Positions 16,027-24,636 of a DNA stretch of 64,000 nucleotides are shown here, piece by piece. The stretch lies in contig CP016211.1 in assembly GCA_001931535.1 (NCBI GenBank), positions 1,950,501 to 2,014,500 of the forward strand, in the 5' to 3' direction. The position numbers and the translations under genes were made by a program. This DNA comes from Minicystis rosea (lineage in GTDB: Bacteria > Myxococcota_A > Polyangia > Polyangiales > Polyangiaceae). Below the pieces are notes generated by a model. The model ran no database searches. It was not told the DNA's origin and was given only the letters and a program-made list of their open reading frames with translations. Every line of letters starts with the position of its first letter. Within the stretch, counting starts at the first letter, position 1.

Positions 16027-17556
16027 ATGAACGGCGGATTGCGCAGGCGTCTTGCGGTGACGCACGTCGCGATCGCGATGGCGGCGAGCGGTGCGCTCGG
16101 CTGTCACGTCGGGCCGGCGTTGCCGCCGCCGCGGTGCACGGACGCGTGGCGCGAGGTGCCGGTCGCGTCGCGCACGTACGACTTCGCAGCGGACGCGAAG
16201 CGCACGGCGCGCGGCAACGAAGGCTACGGGCGCTTCGCCGATCGGTTGCCGCGGCGGGGCTGCGTGAAGGCGTGGACGGTGCTCCTGTACATGGCGGCGG
16301 ACGCGGCGGATCTCGGTGCGCCGGCGCTGCGCGATCTACGTTCGATCGAAGATCCGAAGGGCTCGGCGGGCTCGACGGAGCAGGCCGACGTGATCGCGCA
16401 TCTGCATCGGCCCGCGCCTGCACCGACGGTGCGGTTGCATCTGTTCCGCGCGCCGGATGGAGCGAGCGGGGAGGGGATTCGCTCGCCGATCGTGGAGACG
16501 CTCGCGGACGATCACGCCGCGCCCGAGGAGAGCCTCGCGCGCTTCGTGACGTGGGGAATGGAGCGCTATCCCGCCGAGCACTACGCGGTGATCGTGTGGG
16601 GGCACGGCCTCGGCTTCCGCCCGGCGACGAGCGGGCGCGTGGCGCCGGTGCACTACGACCGCGCCGGGATCAGCGGCGGTCTCGCGTTCGACGAGACGGC
16701 GGGGACCGCGCTCGACACGCCGGCGCTGCGGCGCGCGCTGCTCGGGCCCGTGAGCGACCGGCGCGCGTCGCGGCTCGTCGATCTGTATGCGTCGGATGCA
16801 TGCCTGATGCAGTCGGTCGAGGTCGCGGGCGAGCTCGCCGGCGCCGCTCGGTTCGTGGTGGGCTCGGAGCAGATCGAGGAAGAGTACGTCGGGCTGCCGT
16901 ATCGCACGTGGCTCCCGTTGCTCAATGGATCGGTCCCGTTGCCGCGCGCGGCTGCCTGCGCGCCGGAGGATGTCGTGTGTCACGCGGCCGCGGCGCTGCC
17001 GCCTTCGCAGCGTGACGAGGTCGAGCGGGGAGGCTCGGCAGCGCCGGGGCTCACGCTCTCGACGGTGGATCAGGCGGCGCTCTCGCTCGAGCTCTTGCCG
17101 GCGCTGCGCCGGCTCGGCGACGCGATCGATGCGTACGTGCGCGAGGACGATCTGCGGCGCATCGGGCTCCAGGTTCTCCTCGGACTCGATCGCGGCGCGC
17201 CCCGTGGAACGCCGGGATTTCGCGGCGGGACGCGGGACGTGGGGGTGTTCCTTTCGCGGCTCGAAGCGACGGTGCTGCGGCAGCCGGGCGAGGACGAGAC
17301 GAAGGCGCGCACGGCGCTGCTCGACGCGACGCACGCGGCCAAGGCTGCGCTCGGGAAGGCGGTGATCGCGGCCGCGCTCGGGACGCGCTACCGCGCCGTC
17401 GGCTTCGAGGGGATGGCGGGGCTCAGCATGTGGTTGCCGCACGACGCCGATGAGCTCGCGAGGCGCGCACCGTTCTTCGCACCTTCGGTCCTTCATCGTG
17501 AGAGCCCTTCGTTTCGCGGCTTTCTCGAGCGCGTGTTGGCGCCGCCGCCGCGGTAG
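16027..17556 (+). CDS. Clostripain-family (C11) cysteine protease lipoprotein
   Basis: A 509-aa protein. The signal peptide ends in a lipobox SGALGC (Cys26). The C11 domain shows AWTVLLYMAADAADLGAPAL (82-101), the catalytic His in VIVWGHGLGF (His193) and the catalytic Cys in LYASDACLMQSVEVAGEL (Cys259). C11 enzymes usually cleave after Arg or Lys and many self-activate. It is 17 bp after the transglutaminase gene and is followed by a barrel and a lipoprotein gene, so it probably acts at the outer membrane or surface. An upstream GTG at 16021 is also in frame. The substrate is unknown; Arg-containing junctions in the nearby RiPP precursor are a possible but unproven target. Confidence 0.9.
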   Translation: MNGGLRRRLAVTHVAIAMAASGALGCHVGPALPPPRCTDAWREVPVASRTYDFAADAKRTARGNEGYGRFADRLPRRGCVKAWTVLLYMAADAADLGAPALRDLRSIEDPKGSAGSTEQADVIAHLHRPAPAPTVRLHLFRAPDGASGEGIRSPIVETLADDHAAPEESLARFVTWGMERYPAEHYAVIVWGHGLGFRPATSGRVAPVHYDRAGISGGLAFDETAGTALDTPALRRALLGPVSDRRASRLVDLYASDACLMQSVEVAGELAGAARFVVGSEQIEEEYVGLPYRTWLPLLNGSVPLPRAAACAPEDVVCHAAAALPPSQRDEVERGGSAAPGLTLSTVDQAALSLELLPALRRLGDAIDAYVREDDLRRIGLQVLLGLDRGAPRGTPGFRGGTRDVGVFLSRLEATVLRQPGEDETKARTALLDATHAAKAALGKAVIAAALGTRYRAVGFEGMAGLSMWLPHDADELARRAPFFAPSVLHRESPSFRGFLERVLAPPPR

Positions 17557-17651
17557 CGCGCACTACCGGGGGGCGGCGCAGAGGCGCCGCGCGACACGAG
17601 CCTGCTCTCGTGGTGCGAGATTCGAGGGTTCGGGTTATACCGGCGCCGTCG

Positions 17652-19133
17652 ATGCCGCGCGATCGGGCGAGCCGTTGCCACCGCGTCGTTGCCGCCTCCT
17701 TCGCGGCTGCGCTCACCGCGTTGCTCGGTGAGGGCAGCGGCGCGCGCGCGGAGCCGCCGGGCTCGGTTCGTAGGGCTCCTCCGCCCGGCGTCGTCGTCCC
17801 GCGCGTGGCTCCGCCGTCGTCGTCGACCGTCACGGCGATCGAGCCCGGCCGTGTGCAAGGGATCGAGCGGGCGGCGGTGGAGGAAGGAGAGGCGCAGCGC
17901 CGGCTCCTGAGCGGGCTCTTGTTCGTGCCGCGCGAGATGGTGCGCTTGATGTTTCTCGCGGGCGGCGTGACGGCCGGCCTCATCCGCGACGAGCAGGTCG
18001 TGCCACGCGCCGCCGAGCTCTTGTCCCCCGGGCCGGGGCAAGTGTCGCTGCTCCCTTGGCTCTTCGTCGACACGCGCCGGCGCACCAGCGTGGGCGCGCA
18101 GATGATCGCCAGCGGTCGCGAGTCGGGCACGCGTCTCTCGTTCGGGTTCGGCGGCGTGCACGATTGGGGTGGTGAAGGCCGCGTGCGCCTCGGCTTCGGC
18201 TGGCCGATCCCGTTCGTGATCTCGATGGAGGGGCTCGCCGATCAACGCTCCACGCTCGACTACCTCGGCGTCGGTCAGGAGCCTGACAAGGACGCGCGGA
18301 ACCGCTTCCGCACGGGCGCTCTCACGCGGCAAGCGACGTACTACGAGCAGCGCTCGCGCGTCATCGGATCGCTCGGCGCCCGCGTCGCGCCGGACTGGGA
18401 GATCTTCCTCTCGGGGAGCTTCACGAGGAGCTTCGTGCAGGACACGCCCGAGGGCGGCGCTGCCACCATCAGCCGCGTGTTCGCGCCGGGGAGCGTGCCG
18501 GGCGCGCCCGGCATGTCGGCGGCCTGCATCAAGAAGGGCGCGATCTCCTGCGGCGCCGAGAGCCACGTGGCCTACGGCGAGCTCGCGCTGCGTCTCGACA
18601 CGCGGCCCACCAAGGCGCGGCCGTCGGCGGGCGTGCTCGTGGAGACCTACGCAGGCGTGGGCCATGCGTGGGGCGACGACGACACCGCGCGGTTCTATCG
18701 CGTGGGCGGCCGCGCCGCGCTCTTCGTGTCCATCGTGCGACCGACGAACATCCTCTCGCCCAAGCTCGTGCTCGATGGGATGGTCGTCCCCGGCGATCGC
18801 ACGCCGCCGTTCACCGCGCTCGTGAGCCAGCCGGATTTCCGCGGCTTCGACAACCGCTTCGATCGCGTCTCGCTGGTCGCCTCGCTCGACTATCGCTTCA
18901 GCATCGTGCGCTTCCTCGGCGCGCGTCTGTTCATGGATCTCGCGAGCGTCGGGCCGGACGTCGGCGCCATGCTCGACGCACCGAAACGGCTCGCGGGCGG
19001 CTTCGGCTTCGACGTGTTCTCGAGCTCGACGGAGCTCGCCTCGATGGTGCTCGCCTTCAGCAGCGAGGGCGCGGTCGCAACCTTCACCTTCGGCGTGCCG
19101 ACCTTCTTCGGCGATCGCCAGCACCGGCGGTGA
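17652..19133 (+). CDS. Predicted outer-membrane beta-barrel protein
   Basis: A 493-aa protein with an n-region MPRDRASRCHRVVAASFAAA and a signal peptide ending near GARA. After a Pro-rich segment come many alternating strands typical of a barrel (SVGAQMIASGRESGTRLSFG, RVRLGFGWPIPFVISMEG, SAGVLVETYAGVGHAWG, ATFTFGVPTFFG near the end). It resembles the C-terminal barrel of Omp85/surface-antigen proteins but shows no POTRA domains. It shares an apparent operon with the next gene (two-base gap). Start at ATG 17652; an in-frame GTG upstream at 17610 would spoil the signal peptide. The substrate or partner is unknown. Confidence 0.75.
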   Translation: MPRDRASRCHRVVAASFAAALTALLGEGSGARAEPPGSVRRAPPPGVVVPRVAPPSSSTVTAIEPGRVQGIERAAVEEGEAQRRLLSGLLFVPREMVRLMFLAGGVTAGLIRDEQVVPRAAELLSPGPGQVSLLPWLFVDTRRRTSVGAQMIASGRESGTRLSFGFGGVHDWGGEGRVRLGFGWPIPFVISMEGLADQRSTLDYLGVGQEPDKDARNRFRTGALTRQATYYEQRSRVIGSLGARVAPDWEIFLSGSFTRSFVQDTPEGGAATISRVFAPGSVPGAPGMSAACIKKGAISCGAESHVAYGELALRLDTRPTKARPSAGVLVETYAGVGHAWGDDDTARFYRVGGRAALFVSIVRPTNILSPKLVLDGMVVPGDRTPPFTALVSQPDFRGFDNRFDRVSLVASLDYRFSIVRFLGARLFMDLASVGPDVGAMLDAPKRLAGGFGFDVFSSSTELASMVLAFSSEGAVATFTFGVPTFFGDRQHRR

Positions 19134-19135
19134 TC

Positions 19136-20686
19136 ATGGGTGGTCGGAGGCGCCTCCTCGTGCTCGTCGCCGTGCTCGCCGCCGGCTGCGCCGTTCGCCC
19201 GGTGCGCTTCGCCGACGCACCGGCGATCGAGGCCGTGTCCGACGACACGCCGGTGCCGATGCCGCGCGTCTTCGAACCAGTGCACGAGTTCCGGTTGTCC
19301 GAGGCCTACCTGCGCCGCCCGATCGTGAACGCGCTCGATCCGGAGCGCGCACCGGAGGGCGGCGACGTGAACGCGCTCGACGAGGTGCCGCGCTCGACGT
19401 GGATCTCGGCGCCCAACGCGTCACCTCCGGAAGACGTGCTCGATCCGCCGGTGCCGCCGCTCCATCCGCTGCCGAAGATGGCCGCCGTCTCCGCGGAGGC
19501 GCTGCGCGTGATCGACGCGCGCGGGCGCACCTTCGAGGTGTGGCGCGATCCGGCGGATCGGCCGGAGATGTCGACCGCCGCGGCCGCGACGGCGAGCGTG
19601 CTGATGCGCGCGCTCGGCTACCACGCGACCGGCGCGTGGGCGCGCGACGTGACCGCGAGCGACTTCACCGCCGTCAATGCGGCCGATCGCGAAGCGCTGA
19701 AGAAGCTCTTCGATGCCGGCCCGAAGCCCGTGAACGGGCGCTATCGGGTGGGCTTCGTGCGCTGGCCGATCGGCGTGGATCTGGGGCCGACGCACGCGCT
19801 CGATCGCCGCGCCGACGATGGCAACGATCGCGTGCCGCACCTCGACCGCCGCTCGCTGCGCGCGCTCGGTCCGGTGTTCGAGTGGCTCGGTGTGTCGCGG
19901 CTCGGCAGCGGGGTGCTGCGCGACGCGTACACGGGCAAGCCCGGCAAGGGCCACGTGGTGCATTGGGTCGTGGACTTGAGCGGCGCGCTGGGGGCCGATG
20001 CGGTGGTGCGCCCGGAGCGGCCGCGCGACGACGACGCCGATCTCGCGGGCCGCAACATCTGGGTGACGATGGGCACGCTCGGGATCTACGCGCCGGAGGT
20101 GACCCCGACCCAAACGCGCTGGCCGTCGATCGGCGAATTTCCACCGACGCTCGCGCGCACGCCGTTCCAGACCTCGCCGCCGCTCGAGCCGATCGATCGA
20201 ATGCGACCGAGCGACGGATACTGGATCGGGAAGCGCATCGAGGCGATCCCTCACGACACGATCGTGGCGGCCCTCACGGCCGGGCGCTTCTCCGACGGCA
20301 CGGCGCACGCGCGCCTCGGCGAGCTCTTGGAGGCCCGCCGCAACGCGGTGGTGCGCCGCGCGTTCGCGGCGGTGACGCCGGCCGAGGTGGATCGGATCGA
20401 CGCGACCGCGCTGGTGCTGCGCGACGAAGCGATCGCGCGCGGTGTGTCGCGCGCGGTGACGCGCTATCGGATCGAGATCGTCGACGACCACGGCCAGCGC
20501 GTGGTGGACGTCGCCGACGTCCCGGCCGAAGGCGCGCGTGTCGTGATCCCACTGCCGGCGAAGGCGCCGTCGTACCTGGTGCTGCGCGCGACCGCCGTTC
20601 GTGACGGTCGAGCCGCGCCGCGCGCCATGGAGGCTCACCTCCTTTTGCGCGACGGTGGATGGAGGGTCGTCGGCGTGCGGCATTGA
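19136..20686 (+). CDS. Large lipoprotein of unknown function
   Basis: A 516-aa protein starting MGGRRRLLVLVAVLAAGCAV with a lipobox LAAGC. No domain is recognised. Visible features are an early FEPVHEFRLSEAYLRRPIVN, a central RYRVGFVRWPIGVDLGPTHA, and a C-terminal beta-rich region (RYRIEIVDDHGQRVVDVADV). It follows the predicted barrel by two bases, so the two are surely co-transcribed and may form an envelope complex (inference). A convergent terminator-like hairpin lies at 20707-20730. Confidence 0.82.
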   Translation: MGGRRRLLVLVAVLAAGCAVRPVRFADAPAIEAVSDDTPVPMPRVFEPVHEFRLSEAYLRRPIVNALDPERAPEGGDVNALDEVPRSTWISAPNASPPEDVLDPPVPPLHPLPKMAAVSAEALRVIDARGRTFEVWRDPADRPEMSTAAAATASVLMRALGYHATGAWARDVTASDFTAVNAADREALKKLFDAGPKPVNGRYRVGFVRWPIGVDLGPTHALDRRADDGNDRVPHLDRRSLRALGPVFEWLGVSRLGSGVLRDAYTGKPGKGHVVHWVVDLSGALGADAVVRPERPRDDDADLAGRNIWVTMGTLGIYAPEVTPTQTRWPSIGEFPPTLARTPFQTSPPLEPIDRMRPSDGYWIGKRIEAIPHDTIVAALTAGRFSDGTAHARLGELLEARRNAVVRRAFAAVTPAEVDRIDATALVLRDEAIARGVSRAVTRYRIEIVDDHGQRVVDVADVPAEGARVVIPLPAKAPSYLVLRATAVRDGRAAPRAMEAHLLLRDGGWRVVGVRH

Positions 20687-20706
20687 GCGCCGTGACCCTC
20701 ACTCGA

Positions 20707-20730
20707 TGAGGGCAGCCGATGCTGCCCTCA
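20707..20730. terminator. Bidirectional terminator-like hairpin
   Basis: TGAGGGCAGC and GCTGCCCTCA form a perfect ten-base stem around CGAT. It is placed between convergent genes ending at 20686 and 20879, so it can serve both. There is no strong T-run. Confidence 0.55.
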
Positions 20731-20878
20731 CGGTTGCTGGAAGATGGCGTCGCGATGCGCGGGCCCGCGGCGCTGCGTGCGGTGGCCGCGCGACGAGCGC
20801 TCGAACGATGCGCCGCGCCTGCCCGGCAGGCTCACGTGAGGGCTCGGCGGGCGTCGTGACGCGCGCGCGGACGGAGCT

Positions 20879-22147
20879 TCAGCTCCGGCCCGCCTTGCGG
20901 CGCGCGATGTCGAGCCCGAGGCGATCGGCCTCGCGGTAGATGGCCTGCCGCGACATGCCGAGCGCGCGCGCGGCGGACGCGACCGAGCCATTGGCGCGGG
21001 CGAGCGCGTCTTCCAAACGAGCGCGCGCGAGCGACGGATCGGTCGACGGCGGGAGCGAGGGCTTCACGCGCATCGGCCGCGAGAGCGCCGCCGAGATCGA
21101 GCTCACCGCGAGCGGGCCTTCGGGCGTCGCTTCGAGCGCGGAGACCAGCGTCTGCTCGAGCTGCGGGACGCCGCCCGGCCAACCGGACCGAACCAGCGCC
21201 TCGAGGAACTCGGGCGTGAGACGATCCATCGGGATCGCGCGACGCTCGGCGATGTCGTGGACGATGGGGAGGATGTCCTCCCGGCGCGCGTCGAGCGAGG
21301 GCACCGTGATGCGCTTGCCCGAGAAGAGCGTGGCGAACCAGGGCGCGATCGCGCCGTCACCGGTCGCCCGATCGAGCGGCTGGTTGGTGGTGGCGATGAT
21401 CGACGCGCCGCCGCCGCGACCGACCGCGTGGGCGATTTCGAGCTGGAGCGGGCGCGGCACCTTGTCGGCGTTGAGCACGAGCCACGTTGCGGGGCGCGCA
21501 CCAGGCGGGATGACGGGCTTGCCTTCCGCGGCGCCGTCGACGACGACGACCTCACCCGCGCCCTCGCGCAGGGAAGCGGCGAGGCGAGCGAGGGTGCGTT
21601 TGCCGACGCCGGGCCCGCCTTCGATGCAGACGCAGGAGCCGCTCCGCGCGAGCTCGAGGATCGGCCCGATCCAATCGCGCCGCTGCTTGGGGCCGTGAAC
21701 GAGCGCGCCCGAGCGCTCCACCGGGCCGACGTACGACGTGAGATCACGCTCGACGAAGATGGCGAGCTGACGCCCGAGGCGCACGACGTCGCCGTGCATC
21801 ACGTTGATGCGCCGCGCGCGCACGCCGCCGACGAACGTGCCGTCCGTCGAGCCGAGATCCTCCAGGTAGCAGCCGTCGGAGCGCACGCTGACGCGCATGT
21901 GCTCGGGCGCGATGCCAGCGCCCTCGATGCGTGCATCACGCGAGGCCGCGCCGACGACGGCACCATCGGCCAGCGTGACGGTGCGCGGCGGCTCCGCGAG
22001 GTCCACGAGAACAAGCCCCCACCCGCCGCTGCCGTCGCGCCGGGCCTTCGCGAAGACACCGGAGCGATACTCCTTCTGTCCTTGCGTGAAGGGCGCCACG
22101 GGCGCCGGGTCGTTGCCGCTGATCCTCAAAGCTTGATGTTCGTTCAT
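20879..22147 (-). CDS. FHA-AAA-Fis protein lacking the sigma-54 loop
   Basis: A 422-aa regulator. The N-terminal half has an FHA domain (about 45-160: VTLADGAVVGAASRDARIEG, LEDLGSTDGTFVGGVRARRI, VMHGDVVRLG) for phospho-Thr binding. A shortened AAA-type domain follows with Walker A GGPGVGKRT and SIIATTNQPLDRATG, but no GAFTGA loop, so it should not remodel sigma-54 polymerase. It ends in a Fis-type helix-turn-helix (LEDALARANGSVASAARALG then MSRQAIYREADRLGL). The start is ATG 22147 with a G-rich SD just upstream; a longer frame to 22306 has poor coding character. It may read a Ser/Thr-kinase signal and bind DNA without activating sigma-54 (inference). Confidence 0.88.
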   Translation of the reverse strand: MNEHQALRISGNDPAPVAPFTQGQKEYRSGVFAKARRDGSGGWGLVLVDLAEPPRTVTLADGAVVGAASRDARIEGAGIAPEHMRVSVRSDGCYLEDLGSTDGTFVGGVRARRINVMHGDVVRLGRQLAIFVERDLTSYVGPVERSGALVHGPKQRRDWIGPILELARSGSCVCIEGGPGVGKRTLARLAASLREGAGEVVVVDGAAEGKPVIPPGARPATWLVLNADKVPRPLQLEIAHAVGRGGGASIIATTNQPLDRATGDGAIAPWFATLFSGKRITVPSLDARREDILPIVHDIAERRAIPMDRLTPEFLEALVRSGWPGGVPQLEQTLVSALEATPEGPLAVSSISAALSRPMRVKPSLPPSTDPSLARARLEDALARANGSVASAARALGMSRQAIYREADRLGLDIARRKAGRS

Positions 22148-22577
<430 letters not shown>

Positions 22578-22590
22578 CTGGTTCACGTTG

Positions 22591-22616
22591 GTTGATGGGG
22601 CCCCGGCCCCATCAAC
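22591..22616. repeat. Hairpin after tRNA-Gly copy 1
   Basis: GTTGATGGGGCC and GGCCCCATCAAC form a 12-bp perfect stem with a two-base centre, 14 bp after the tRNA. A near copy (TCGATGGGGCC with GGCCCCATCGA) follows copy 2 around 22878-22901, so the hairpin was duplicated with the tRNA. It may define the tRNA 3' end or add termination. Confidence 0.6.
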
Positions 22617-22648
22617 GGTCACGAAGAGGCCCTTGGTGGCTGTCGTAC

Positions 22649-22688
22649 GAAGGCCGGTGGAAGCGATGCTTCGCCGGCCTTCGCGTTT
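22649..22688 (+). terminator. Intrinsic terminator after tRNA-Gly copy 1
   Basis: A stem of GAAGGCCGG with CCGGCCTTC, enclosing an inner GAAGC-GAT-GCTTC, then GCGTTTT. It is the best-preserved member of a five-copy family that follows the two tRNA genes. Confidence 0.75.
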
Positions 22689-22766
22689 TGTGCCCGGACC
22701 GTGCAGCGATGCACGTGCCGAGCACGATCCATCGAGCTTGGTTTGCAGGCTGGATGGCTCGGAATT

Positions 22767-22838
<72 letters not shown>

Positions 22839-22932
22839 CCGGTTCACGTTGATCGATGGGGCCGCTGTTTCGTGGGTCGATGGGGCCCCGGCCCCATCGA
22901 CGCTCACGAAGAAGCCCTGGTGGCTATCTCAT

Positions 22933-22972
22933 GAAGGCCGGTGGAAGCGATGCTTCGCCGGCTTTCGTGTTT
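22933..22972 (+). terminator. Terminator-like hairpin, copy 2
   Basis: GAAGGCCGG pairs with CCGGCTTTC around GAAGC-GAT-GCTTC, then GTGTTTC. It follows tRNA-Gly copy 2 and probably ends its transcript. Confidence 0.65.
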
Positions 22973-23010
22973 CTAGGCGCTGAGCAACGGTCACGCAGAA
23001 GCTGTCTCGT

Positions 23011-23050
23011 GAAGGCCGGCGGAAGCGATGCTTCGCCGGCTTTCGCGTTT
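23011..23050 (+). repeat. Terminator-like hairpin, copy 3
   Basis: The same stem as copies 1 and 2 (GAAGGCCGG with CCGGCTTTC), then GCGTTTCC, preceded by the shared word GTCTCGT. No tRNA precedes it, so it is a stray copy of the unit's 3' end. Confidence 0.65.
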
Positions 23051-23130
23051 CCGCGGCATGCAGCTGCCGTTTTGGGGCCACGTGGAGCTTCGTCTCAGCT
23101 AGGCCGGCGGTGCTTCGACGCACGAGCTGA

Positions 23131-23263
23131 GAAGCGTCGGCGGAGCGATGTTTTGCCGGGTTTTGTGCTTGTTGCGGGCCTGGTCTCATCTGCGGCCATG
23201 CGCGCGTCGATGCCCGTCTCGTGAAGGGCGGTGGAACGATGCTTCGCTGGTTTTCGCGTTTTG
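23131..23263 (+). repeat. Degraded hairpin copies 4 and 5
   Basis: GAAGCGTCGGCGGAGCGATG at 23131 and a GTGAAGGGCGGTGGAACGAT copy near 23221 keep the layout and the trailing T-rich end (TTTTGTGC and GCGTTTT), but the stems are mismatched. Confidence 0.55.
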
Positions 23264-23340
23264 CGGGGTGATGCCCGGGCGCGCGTGGGGCGGGGTTTGG
23301 CGGGGTGGAGCGGTGCGGGCGGGTGCAGTAGCGTGCGGGG

Positions 23341-24531
23341 ATGGGACACGAGCTGCGTGGGCGCTGGGCGCTGGATCCCGAGGTGACGTTCCTGAATCAC
23401 GGCTCGTTCGGGGCCTGTCCGCGCGAGGTGCTGGAGGCGGCGCGGGCGATGCGCGAGCGCATCGAGCGGGAGCCGGTGCGCTTCTTCGTGGGGGAGCTGG
23501 AGAAGCTCTACGACGAGGCGCGCGGGGAGATTGCGGCGTTCGTCGGCGCCGACGCGGACGATCTGGCGTTCGTGCCCAACGCGACCGCGGGCGTGAGCAC
23601 GGTGCTTCGCTCGCTCGATTTCGCGCCGGGAGAGGAGCTGCTCACGACGGATCACGCCTACAACGCCTGCAAGAATGCGCTGGATCATGCGGCGGCGCGT
23701 GCGGGGGCGAAGGTCGTCGTGGCGCGGGTGCCGTTTCCGATTTCAGGGCCGGATGCGGTCGTGGAGGCGGTCCTCGCGGCGGTGACGCCGCGGACGAAGA
23801 TCGCGCTCATCGATCAGGTGACGAGCCCAACCGCGCTTGTTTTCCCGGTGGATCGCATCGTGTCCGCGCTCGCGGAGCGCGGGGTGGACACCATCGTCGA
23901 CGCCGCGCACACGCCGGGAATGCTGCCCATGCACGTCGATGCGGTGGGCGCGGCCTACACGACGGGCAACTTCCACAAGTGGACCTGTGCCCCGAAAGGC
24001 GCCGCGTTTCTCCACGTGCGCCGCGATCGGCAGGCGGGCGTGCGGCCGCTCGCGATAAGCCACGGCGCCAACTCGCCGCGCGTGGATCGATCGCGTTTTC
24101 GGCTGGAGTTCGATTGGATCGGGACCGTGGATCCGACCGCGTTCCTGTGCGTGCCGGACGCGCTTCGCTTTCTCGCCGCGCTCGTGCCGGGCGGCATTCC
24201 CGAGCTGATGGCGCGCGGGCACGCGGCCGCCGTGAAGGCCCGAAGAGCGGTGTGCGCCGCGGTCGGGATCGATCCGCCCTCGCCGGACGAGATGCTGGGT
24301 TCGATGGCGTCGGTGCCAGTGTCGGCCGCTGCGGACGTCTCGGGCGACCAGAGCCCCTTCGACCCTTTGCAGGAGGCCCTTTTCAGGGATTTCCGCATCG
24401 AGATCCCAGTCTTTCCCTGGCCGGCACCTCCCGCCCGTTTGTTGCGCGTCTCGACGCCCATCTACGTCACCGATTCCGACGTGCAGCGGCTCGTGGAGGC
24501 CCTGCGCGCGCTCGAGGTGACACGAGGGTGA
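23341..24531 (+). CDS. Class V aminotransferase (isopenicillin-N-epimerase-like)
   Basis: A 396-aa PLP enzyme starting MGHELRGRWALDPEVTFLNH. It has FLNHGSFGACPREVLEA near the N-terminus, the PLP-phosphate region NATAGVSTVLRSL, VDAAHTPGMLP with Asp187, and the Schiff-base Lys213 in TTGNFHKWTCAPKGAAF. This layout fits the isopenicillin-N epimerase / cysteine-desulfurase-like branch of class V. Length and motifs are complete. It stands alone after the tRNA region with no biosynthetic neighbours, so the substrate cannot be assigned. A beta-lactam role is not implied. Confidence 0.9.
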   Translation: MGHELRGRWALDPEVTFLNHGSFGACPREVLEAARAMRERIEREPVRFFVGELEKLYDEARGEIAAFVGADADDLAFVPNATAGVSTVLRSLDFAPGEELLTTDHAYNACKNALDHAAARAGAKVVVARVPFPISGPDAVVEAVLAAVTPRTKIALIDQVTSPTALVFPVDRIVSALAERGVDTIVDAAHTPGMLPMHVDAVGAAYTTGNFHKWTCAPKGAAFLHVRRDRQAGVRPLAISHGANSPRVDRSRFRLEFDWIGTVDPTAFLCVPDALRFLAALVPGGIPELMARGHAAAVKARRAVCAAVGIDPPSPDEMLGSMASVPVSAAADVSGDQSPFDPLQEALFRDFRIEIPVFPWPAPPARLLRVSTPIYVTDSDVQRLVEALRALEVTRG

Positions 24532-24636
24532 GCAGACCCCGACGACGCGCCCGCGAACGCGGCGTGGGCGCGTGCGGGGCCCAGCGTGATCACGATGGGC
24601 CCGGTCTCGATCGCAGCGGCGCGATCGACGAGGACG

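Larger units (their letters stand above)
22839..23340. other. tRNA downstream region with degenerating hairpin copies
   Basis: About 500 bp with no gene. It contains a GATGGGGCC palindrome and four further copies of the terminator-like hairpin at about 22933-22972, 23011-23050, 23131-23170 and 23223-23263. The copies decay progressively with distance from the tRNA. Confidence 0.7.

Noticed and set aside
23341..24531. A beta-lactam biosynthesis role for the class V aminotransferase
   Set aside because: Resemblance to isopenicillin-N epimerase is only at family level, and no ACV synthetase or isopenicillin synthase is in the window.
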